Source: Vitellaria paradoxa (taxonomy: Eukaryota; Streptophyta; Magnoliopsida; Ericales; Sapotaceae). Taken from it: a stretch of 64,000 bases of DNA. Below, in pieces: positions 38,801 to 47,776 of this stretch (positions are counted from its first letter, which is position 1; each line of letters opens with the position of its first letter). Where the stretch lies: assembly GCA_019916065.1 (NCBI GenBank), contig CM034243.1:1860001-1924000 (forward strand). The letters run 5' to 3'. The notes under the pieces are model-generated. The model was not told the DNA's origin. It did no database searches and saw nothing but the letters and a program-made list of their open reading frames with translations. Both the position numbers and the translations under genes were made by a program.

Positions 38801-41800
38801 CAACTTCTCCAAGAGCAAAGGTGAAGAAAGCTCCATGGCATCCATCCTTCAATGCCTGAATTAATTCATGACAAGGAAAATGTTTGTAAATTGCGTTTTG
38901 CATTAACTGGCTCGATAAAATAATATATATCTATATTTTTTTAATAATATTTTTATTATAATTTTTGTAATATTTTATTTATTACATTTACTAAAACGGC
39001 ATCATTTTGATTTAGTCGAACTTTCACGAGGTGATCTCGAGTCTAAATTCCACTTTATTAAGTCGAGCTCGATTTTATATAAAAGTTCGGACCGAGTTAC
39101 TTGAGCCTTGCTTGAATAAATTAAAACTTGGCTCGATTCAGCTCGTCTCTACCCTAATCACACACGGGTTTAATCAATAGTATGCATATATTTATATGTT
39201 TGTAACCAGATTTTTTTAAGGACTTGCTTGGTTGAATTAATTTAATTGGATTGCAATCCCTCTTTCCAGCTTTGAGTTATACTCCAACAAGCATCATCTT
39301 CATAAATGTGCCTAGCATTTCAAAGCTGCAGTGGCACCCATTCACCATCAGTTCTAACAGCAATCTGGAGCCTGGTAACCTTAGTGTCATTGTTAAGAAG
39401 GAAGGAAGCTGGACTAAGAAGCTCTATCAGATGCTTTCAGAGCCATCAAATTCTGTGGATCATCTCAATGTGTCTGTTGAAGGACCTTATGGACCTACTT
39501 CGATTCATTTTCTTAGGTACGTACGATGTCTTAACGTATGGTTATGTTTATTACTATTATTATTATTATTAGTCATCGTCGTCCTGCTTCGATTCATTTT
39601 CTTAGGTACGTACAGTGTCTTAACGGATGGTTATGTTTATTCTTATTATATTATGACAAAAATAGAATGACAAGATAGACTTGTGGACTAAAACCAGGAA
39701 AGAAAAAAAATACTCTTTTATTTTTTATGTGTAATTGTCACATCATTTTGAGTATTTATATTCTAAATTCTCTGAAAAAAATTCTAGTAGAAAAATATTT
39801 TTCACCAAAATGCCATTTTATTAAAAGATGCAATTTTTACGGTATTCTAAGTGTATACCAAAAAATATAATTAAATGATGTAACAATAACAATCTATAAT
39901 TTAAAGCCACTTCATTTGATTTATTATTTTAAAGGTGCGTTTGTTACATGATTAAAAAGGATGAATGTTACCCTTATAAAATTTCACCCATTTATTTATA
40001 CATCATAAAAATTTAGATGTGTTAATATTTTTCTCATTTTAGTAGTTAAATGTTAATTTTCAAGGATTGGGGTTAAAAGGATAAATAAGTTATGAGCTTA
40101 AAAGATTAATAATTGTTCTCATAATATTTACGCTCTTAATTTTTAATCCCATGCCAAATCCACTCTAAGAGAGCTGCTACACACAATAGCATAGTTGCAA
40201 TTGTGCAATCTTATTTATGGGATTCACAGACATAAACAAATGAGATTGTATATTCATATCATCTGGCAAAAGTATACCTAGCATTTTTCATATGAACACT
40301 TCAAAATAGGTGTCATACGCATGTCAAATGCACATATTCTTTGAACACGCCAAGATACGTATCCGACATATCACATAACATGTCTTATTATTTTATCTTT
40401 TTTTTTTCCAATTATATGATTAAGATAAATCTATATTTGAGTAGCCAAAATTTCTAAAATTATAAAATCTTATAATTTATATTTTGTTATGTTTTGTACA
40501 TTAAATTATAAATTAAGTTAGTTTTATTGTGGATATTATATTTATATATATTGCTGATAAAAATATACAAAATTTATATTTTTTGACCATATCTCTGCCG
40601 TGTTTGTATTCTTATTTTTTTTTAAATTATCATATTCGTATCTACACCTAAATCGTACTCATATTCTCCATCCGTAGTCATGCTTCTTAGCTCCTTATTT
40701 TAAGGGATAATAATCTTCCCCACATCATTCTGGTGGTTTTATATCTGATGAAAGTTTTCTGATAGAACATTACCCTAGCCTTCTATTCGTAAGTTGTATT
40801 TAACATGTTCATGGTATAAAATTGTGGTTTCAGGCATGACAAGCTTGTGATGGTAAGTGGAGGCAGTGGCATTGCCCCTTTCATCTCCATAATCCGAGAG
40901 CTCATCTTCATGCATGGAAAGCTGAAATTAAAGAGCGGTCCACCACCACCTCAACCTCTCCTAATCAGTGCATTCAAGTATGCTTCAGACCTCACCATGC
41001 TAGACCTTCTCCTTCCCATTTCCAACAAACCCTCTGAATTCTCTGTGCTGGAGCTCCAAGTTGAGGCCTATGTGACAAGGGAGAGAGAACCCCCAACAGA
41101 GAAACCAAGTAACCTGATCAGAACCATCTGGTTCAAGACAAATGCCACAGACTCACCCATATTCCCCACTTTAGGGCCCAATGGCTGGCTCTGGCTCGGT
41201 GCGATTGTATCGTCTTCCTTCATGGTCTTCCTTCTCCTCATGGCCGTTCTTACGCGATTCTACATTTATCCCATTGACCACAACACGAATAGGATCTATT
41301 CGCTCTCGTCTCAGTCCATGTTGAATACGTTGCTCGTGTTCGTCTCCATTACCTTGGTAGCTACTGCACGTTTCCTTTGGAGCAAGAAGCAAAATGCCAT
41401 GGAAGAAAAAATGCAGATTCGTCAGGGCATGGAAGGCTCTTCTGCTGGTGATAGGGAGTTGGAAAGCCCGCCCCATGATCAGTCTCTAATTAAATCCGCC
41501 AAGGTTCATTATGGTGGAAGGCCTGACCTAAAAAGTTAGTCAAATCTCATCTTCTCTTCATGGACACCTTTCTTCTGTATGAATGTCTTCTGGTTTCACA
41601 AAGTTTTTTTTTTTTTTTTTATTCTCTCTCATTCCATGAATGTAATTCTTCTTTTCTGCTCCTCTTCTTGCTGTATGCAATTTCATAGATCTGATCAGTT
41701 GAGGTGCTCTTGCAGGGATTTTACTGGAGTGTAAGGAATCAAGTGTGGGAGTTCTTGTCTGTGGCCCCAAGAGCATGAGACATGAAGTTGCAGGCATCTG

Positions 41801-41855
41801 CTCATCTGCTCCCGCGCGGAACCTGCATTTCGAGTCCATTAGTTTCAGCTGGTGA
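35835..41855 (+). CDS. FRO: Ferric reduction oxidase (FRO), copy B, complete, 8 exons, 718 aa
   Basis: Second metal-chelate reductase, a direct-repeat paralogue of copy A (same flavocytochrome role). Exons: 35835-36045, 36143-36245, 36382-36573, 36696-36930, 38493-38820, 39270-39516, 40834-41534, 41716-41855; total 2157 nt. Exons 3, 4, 5 and 8 have the same length as in copy A, and all intron phases match. Haem histidines are predicted at 217/231 and 291/304. HPFT lies at about 379, VSGGSGIAPF at about 445 and VCGPKSM near 687. The end is FESISFSW. Position 292 is Tyr where copy A has a second His next to the ligand. A duplicated exon 6 splice-donor region follows exon 6. The start codon lies just behind a (GA)n leader, and the upstream promoter zone is limited by the copia LTR only 230 bp away. 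Confidence 0.95.
38905..39160. repeat. Dispersed repeat in FRO-B intron 5 (matches 14690-15010)
   Basis: An ordered set of words (CTCGATAAAATAATAT, TTTTTTTAATAATATTTTTAT, a GAGGTGATCTCGAGTCTAAAT-like stretch, GAATAAATTAAAACTT and GCTCG-rich ends) is shared with about 14690-15010. This suggests two decayed copies of one non-coding repeat family. Confidence 0.6.
39495..39625 (+). repeat. Tandem duplication spanning the FRO-B exon 6 donor
   Basis: The sequence TTCGATTCATTTTCTTAGGT and about 40 following bases recur 89 bp downstream (donor GT at 39517 and again at 39606), separated by an (ATT)n run. The copy carries a complete second 5' splice site. Confidence 0.85.
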
Positions 41856-42115
41856 CTTACCCATCACAAAATTAGAGCTTCGACAGGGCATCTTCGGGGT
41901 AGGCACTTTTTATTTTTATTATATTTGCTTTTAGTCTAATAAATTTATATTTGGGCTTCCCAAAAGTGAAATTATGTGAAGGATTGCTTGCTGTTTCTAA
42001 CAAATACAAATATATATGTATGTATATTTCATCCATAAAAGGAGGACTTCTATGACTATTGTGGCCGCTTTTTTATTTGTTATTAATTTATTATTATTAT
42101 TATTCAAAAAATTGT
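41856..42115. other. 3' UTR of FRO-B and short spacer
   Basis: Immediate downstream region of FRO copy B; AT-rich, with (ATT)n near 42085-42103. No gene seen. Confidence 0.5.
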
Positions 42116-42499
42116 ATTTAAGTCATACTTTATAATATTTTAAGACTATAAGTCATATAAAAAAAAAGTATTACTTTTAAGTCACATTAATGTAGAAAAT
42201 TTTGCGTTTAAGTCACACGTTTGAGTGGGTCTCACGAGTTTATTTTAAATATAATTTATAATATGATTTAAATGTCCTTTGTTTCTATAATTAACTGAGA
42301 GAAAGTTGTCGAAAATTATGGTAACCGCAAATCACGTTTTTCGTTTTTGTTTCATTCCTTAGAAATCGCGTGAAGATATATGGTATATTTTTTATTTGAA
42401 CTTGCAAGTAGTGAGATAAAAGTCTGTTAAAGGAATATATACAAATGAATACATACGGATTACGTGAGTTTGTACTGTGAGATTAATGTCGGTCAAAGG

Positions 42500-43740
42500 A
42501 ATACATACGGATCTGTTTTTATGCGGTACTATTTTATTATGTGATACTGTTTTATTATGTGGTACTGTTTCTAGTAAGATATATTATCGTATAAACACAG
42601 TACCAAATGTATCTAGTATTCAAACACCACCATTAAACACAAAAAGAAGTGCCACATACAAAAAATGGTGCTGTTTTAATGAGATATTGTTTTTTACGCG
42701 GTACTATTTTATTATGTGGTACTGTTTCTTATGCAGTACTGTTTTATTATGCGGTACTGTTTTATTATGCGATACTGTTCTATGTGGTACTGTTTTCTAG
42801 TAAGATGTATTATCGTATGAACACAGTACCAAATGTATCTAGTATTTAAAGACCACCATTAAACACAAAAAGAAGTACCACATACAAAAATTGTGTTGTT
42901 TTAATGAGATATTATTTTTTATGCGGTACTATTTTATTATGTAGTATTGTTTCTTATGCATTACTGTTTTATTATGCAGTACTGTTTTATTATGCGGTAT
43001 TGTTCTATGTGGTACTGTTTTCTAGTAAGATGTATTATCGTATAAACACAGTACCAAATGTATCTAGTATTCAAAGACCACCATTAAACACAAAAAGAAG
43101 TACCACATACAAAGAATGGTGCTGTTTTAATGAGGTATTATTTTTTATGCGGTATTGTTTTATTATGCAGTACTGTTTTATTATGCGGTACTGTTTTATT
43201 ATGCGGTACTGTTTTATGTGGTACTGTTTTCTAGTAAGATGTACTATCGTATAAACACAGTACCAAATGTATCTAGTATTCAAAAACCACCATTAAACAC
43301 AAAAAGAAGTACCACATACAAAGAATGGTGCTGTTTTAATGAGGTATTATTTTTTATACAATACTGTTTTATTATGCGGTACTGTTTCTTATGCAGTATT
43401 GTTTTTTTATGCGGTACTGTTTTATTATGTGGTACTGTTTCTAGTAAGATGTATTATCGTATAAATACAGTACCAAATGTATCTAGTATTCAAAGACTAC
43501 CATTAAACACAAAAAGAAGTATCACATACAAAGAATGGTGTTGTTTTAATGAGGTATTATTTTTTATGCGGTACTGTTTTATTATGTGGTACTATTTCTT
43601 ATGCGGTATTATTTTATTATGTGGTACTATTTCTTATGCGGTACTATTTTATTATGTGGTACTGCTTTTTTATGTGGTACTGTTTTATTATAAGGTACTG
43701 TTTTTATGCGGTACTGTTTTATTATGCGGTACCGTTTTTT
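42500..43740 (+). repeat. Complex minisatellite, about five 210-226-bp units with 18-bp sub-repeats
   Basis: The landmark CTAGTAAGAT occurs at about 42571, 42797, 43022, 43231 and 43441. Each unit has a unique half (ACAGTACCAAATGTATCTAG, ACCACCATTAAACAC, AAAGAAGTACCACATAC) and a half made of short repeats of the form TTTTATTATGCGGTACTG. Unit length changes with the number of short repeats. The long open frames here are a by-product of the repeat and are not genes. Confidence 0.92.
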
Positions 43741-43744
43741 CTAA

Positions 43745-43985
43745 ACAGTTTTGATTTTGTTTCTAAAAATCAGTTTTGCTTGCTTTGTAAAGAAGATGGA
43801 AAGTCGTGGAATTAGGTTTTTCCCAAACAGTTTTAATTTTGTTTCCAAAAATCGATTTTGCTTGCTTTGTGAAGAAGATGGAAAGTCGCGGAATTAGGCT
43901 TTTCCCAAACAGTTTTGATTTTATTTCTAAAAATCAGTTTTGCTTGCTTTGTAAAAAAGAGAGAAAGTCGCGGAAGTTATGAGTG
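43745..43985 (+). repeat. Three-copy tandem repeat, about 82-bp unit
   Basis: Units start AACAGTTTTGATTTTGTTTC at about 43745, 43827 and 43908 and each contains TTTTGCTTGCTTTGTAAAG and GAAAGTCGCGGAA. Confidence 0.9.
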
Positions 43986-44113
43986 AAGTGTGCACTATTT
44001 TTGAATAAAACTGACAATTTTGAAATGTAGTGAAAACCGCATGATATCCTTTTTTGTCTTTTTGTTGTAAGTGTGACTTATTCACAAATAAGTTTTTTGA
44101 GTATGACTTAAAT

Positions 44114-44737
44114 CCTTACAAGTTCATAAATAGTGACCGGCCTCCAAAAACCCCTACCTGTTTTATCTATGATGGCCCCGTTTGGAGTAAGAAAAAACAA
44201 AATGAATTAAGATAAAATGTAATTTGAGATTAATTTTGGCGTTTTTTTTTTTTTGAAAGTAATAAATCGTAAAAACGGTTTTTCAAATCCGTTCCCATGG
44301 ATTCAAAAAAATTTACATAAAATAGCGATAATGGTACTCGTTTGAAAACTTTCGATACGAACAATATGATTGTATATAAAATTTACACATTCGGTTAAAC
44401 TATTTCTAAATTTTTTTTTAACGAAATATTTGAATTTTTTAAAGTTAGTGATAACGAAAAAATTAGAAGTATAAGGGTTGTTGGAGATTTACGGTGATTT
44501 TTAAATTTTTTTTTTCTTTTTATGTATGCCAAACCGACCCGATACGATCAAAAGCATTTCACTGCCATTTGTCTCAAAACCATAATTTTTTGCATTTCTT
44601 TTTTTCACGAGGATTACATAAATAAAAATTTGATTCGCACACTCCAAAGCCAAATGCGTCTCCTTTAGCATGTTCTTGCATCTATCTCCCCACCCCCTTC
44701 TCTCTCTCTAATACTCTATTTGTCTCTCTGAATTTCC
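44114..44737. other. Spacer and promoter region of the RING-H2 gene
   Basis: AT-rich DNA with a GGCCCCGTTTGGAGTAAG MITE-like end at about 44172. A CT-rich leader at about 44688-44730 precedes the RING-H2 start. No other gene seen. Confidence 0.5.
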
Positions 44738-45178
44738 ATGGGATTCCCAGTGGGTTGCACATTTTCCCTTCCAAAACTCTTCATAAGCATACTTTCTCTT
44801 CTGGGTTTCATCATAAACCTCGTTATCTCCCTCGTCCGTTTCCGCGGTTTCTCAGATTTTCTCGAACCAGAAGTTTCCTTCTCGGGAAACCCGACCCGAC
44901 TTCGTGATTACCGGCCAATGTCCGCCGTCCTGATCCGGAAGCTCCTGCCGGTGGTAAAGCTCGAGGATTTGGCCGTCGGAGACCCGCCGGAGAGATGCGT
45001 CGTCTGCCTCAAAGGGATTGAGGCCGGGGAAGAGATCAGGTGGTTGACGAACTGCAAGCATATTTTCCACTGGAGCTGTCTGGACCGTTGGATGGACCAC
45101 GATCAGAAGACTTGCCCACCGCGTAGGACACCCTTTGTGACGTATGATATGCAGGATGAGTTCCTCCGCCGCCACTGA
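44738..45178 (+). CDS. BRH1: RING-H2 finger protein, BRH1-like, with a degenerate zinc site (146 aa, single exon)
   Basis: Small membrane-anchored RING-H2 protein; relatives (BRH1, RHA, XERICO types) are E3 ubiquitin ligases in hormone and stress responses (family knowledge). The start MGFPVGCTFSLPKLF and the membrane segment at about 14-33 match the BRH1 subfamily, and the RING lies at about 87-130. Visible ligands: C87, C90, C106, H108, H111, C114 and C126. The eighth position, expected to be Cys in CPxC, is Arg129 (codon CGT at 45122-45124; motif TCPPRR). The substituted codons differ from TGT and from CTG by one transition each. The rest of the RING, including the W of DRWMDHD, is intact. 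The reading frame is open and GC-rich, and ends soon after the RING (EFLRRH). It may be a recently weakened gene or a protein with altered zinc binding. A SINE starts 29 bp past the stop. Confidence 0.88.
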   Translation: MGFPVGCTFSLPKLFISILSLLGFIINLVISLVRFRGFSDFLEPEVSFSGNPTRLRDYRPMSAVLIRKLLPVVKLEDLAVGDPPERCVVCLKGIEAGEEIRWLTNCKHIFHWSCLDRWMDHDQKTCPPRRTPFVTYDMQDEFLRRH

Positions 45179-45206
45179 CGCCTACGGATATTACAGTTCT
45201 ATTTTT

Positions 45207-45404
45207 TTTTTTTTTTGATAACGGGAAAATCTTCTTATGATTTTATCTACCGAATTACAAATTCTTAACGAATTAACACAATAACTCACCGTCACAATTC
45301 CTACTTAAATTCTAAGAACTTCAGGTGAGAATCGAACTTGCAACTTAGGTATATCACTAAGTCTCAGGTTAGACTTCCACTCCACTAAACTAACCAGTTG
45401 GATT
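45207..45404 (-). mobile_element. tRNA-derived SINE just downstream of the RING-H2 gene
   Basis: On the minus strand it has a box A-like TGGTTAGTTTAGTGG and a box B-like AAGTTCGATTCTC, and an A-tail (T-run at about 45201-45216 on the plus strand). The flanks GGATATTACAGTTCTATTTT (from 45187) and GGATTTTACAGTTGTATTTT (from about 45400) match at 18 of 20 bases, a target duplication. Same family as 57684-57885. Confidence 0.85.
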
Positions 45405-47776
45405 TTACAGTTGTATTTTTCTTGTTCCCTTCATTCAGATTGTATAAAAAATATTCATGCATCGTTTGGTAAGATAAAGAGTTAATTGGTTTATAATTAA
45501 TTGGCTTATTTGTAAAATTATTTTCTTACATTTTAATATTTTCTTTAAATTTTGAAGGAAAAAAATGTCAAATTAACTAAAATTAAAATTCACCTTAAAA
45601 AAAATTATTTTTTTTCTTCCTCAACACAAAAATAATTGGTTTATTTTTAATTAAATAATAATTAACTAAAAATAAGTCACTTATTTTCCTTTTCAAATCC
45701 AGCCTCAAAGTTCAGGCTGATCCCGTAAATAAACTTATACTCCTCGATCATACATTACGAGGGTATTTGAATACCAAAAAAAATTAAAATATCTAATTTT
45801 TATTAATTATTTTTTAATGTTCAACCTAATGTTTGAATGGTAAAAAAAAAAAATACAAAAAATTAATGTAAAAATGATATATGACGAAAATTGATTAGAA
45901 CAAGTTGATAACTTTTTATAATTTTTGGTATTTTTTGATCTACCAAACAACAATGTGACATTTTTACACCAATGTTCAATTTTTTTTTTTTTTTCCTTCT
46001 TAAGCAAACCAAACACTACTTACATATACATTCACGTATATGCATTGTACATACATGTATGCAAAATGGTAAATCTATTTGCACGTCACTAATTATTTTT
46101 TATGCTTTATTTTATTTTTTATTAATTAAAATTATATAATTATCATTATTTCTTTCCATCATGTATGCGTACTTTAGCTATTAAATACTAGACCTATTCA
46201 CACATTATGTGTGTAATTATTATTTTATTTATATAATTTATAAAAGATATAAAAATAAAAAAATATAATGGTTAAAAGTTTAAACTTTGTAAAATAAGCA
46301 AGCGTTAACTTTTATCAACTTTTCATCGTTTATTTTCTCCATTAAAATTTATTAAATATATTTTTTAACTTTTACTAAATTTCTTTAACTTTTATAAGTT
46401 TTTACCAAAGTTTTTTTTTTCCCCACAAGCTACACATGGCAATAATAGGATATACATAATAAAATTAAAAATTAGGTATTTATATATATACAAAATTAAA
46501 TAGTGATTTGTATAGTTTTTTTATATATTTTTAACATATATATATATATATATTTTATTCAAGGATGCAATGATGACTAACGTTTCTGTAACTAAACTGC
46601 TATTTACAGTTGATGAACAGTTGATACAGCTAAAAAAAAAAAAGACATCTTCTTCCCTATGCCTTCGTTTGGGAGGAGGTGGATTTGGATGGTGGAGAAG
46701 AGGGAGGAAAGCAATAAGAGAGAGTGAAAAAAATTTACCTTATTTTTAGAAGCGCAATAAAAAAGAGGAGGGAAAGAAAATGCGCTATTTACCTCCATTA
46801 ATCATTCTCTACCCCCCAATTTAAGGGGTAATGTGTAAAAAAAAAATTAAATTATGTACTCTTTATTTTGTGATCATATTTTTAAATTTTAATTATTTTC
46901 ATAAATATCCATTACAAATAAATATATTTTAAACAATACTCCTTTAACATACTATCTATTCCCCTTTCTCTCTCTCAAAATAAAATATAATTATTAGCTT
47001 TCATTTCCATCCGTTGCCTCTCATTTGCTTTATACTTTAGTTCCCTTCTCTCTCTCTCTCTCTCTCTCTCTCCCCCACCCCTTCTCCCTCTCACTCACTC
47101 ACTCAAAGGATAAAGTGGGCTTAAAGAAGATCTGGTGCGGATTTTGTAGGAATATACAGTGCATAACTAGCTAGCAATTTCCATCGGATTCAGGAGTTCT
47201 AGATTTCTAATTCAGCCCAGGCCATTACAAGAGGAGTCAAACCATATTATCCCTTCCATTTGGCAGTAACCAAAATCTACATGCTGTATAAGACAACAAC
47301 ACATCATAGAAATAGCAACTCATTGCTACCACGTAAACTTTGTTACTAAATCCAGCATTACGAGACATTGTTCAGTTAGGAGTGGGTGAAAGAAAGCAGT
47401 GAAAACAATTTGTCCAACATCATGTTTTCAGTAAGTACCAGTAAAATGGGGCATAAAAACAATGAAGTAAGATTTTGAAAACTAAAAAAAATTAACCCAA
47501 ACAACGAAAGATGAGATATAAAATGCTCCAGAGCACTGCAACTTAATGCAGATAGGTTTAGTTATAACTATCACACATATTTATAATATTAAAAATAATG
47601 CACATGTATCTCTGGAGTTTTAGTGATTTAATTACTAATAGATGGAATCAAACAAATCATGCAGTGCTGAAGAACAACTCTCAAAACATGTCTTTGCAAG
47701 GATCCCATCGTTTTGCTCGCATACAGAAGCCTTCAAATATGGTATTGCTCACCCATCAAAATGAATCACCGTTCAA
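45405..47776. other. AT-rich spacer
   Basis: No gene seen. It contains runs of A/T, several short MITE-like pieces (for example near 45465-45715 with TTAATTGGTTTA inverted against TAAACCAATTA), a GGGAGGAGGTGGATTTGGATG block near 46672, an (AT)n near 46540, and a (CT)n at about 47050-47072. The last part should include the 3' UTR of the PLAC8 gene. Confidence 0.5.

Larger units (their letters stand above)
42116..44113. mobile_element. Candidate non-autonomous element: minisatellite core between inverted repeats
   Basis: ATTTAAGTCATACT at 42116-42129 is an exact inverted match to 44100-44113. A second inverted pair, TAAGTCACAC (42209-42218) and GTGTGACTTA (44071-44080), lies just inside. Between them are a 210-226-bp tandem array (about 42500-43740) and a three-copy 82-bp array (about 43745-43985). 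No transposase is visible and the outer edges and target duplication were not found, so the element status is an inference. Confidence 0.45.

Noticed and set aside
42500..43740. CRISPR-like regular repeats
   Set aside because: Units are 210-226 bp head-to-tail with no unique spacers, in a plant genome.
42477..43815. Long overlapping open frames reading MRYYF..., VLFYYAVLFYY and similar
   Set aside because: They are the translation of the minisatellite, occur in several frames, and have no gene context.
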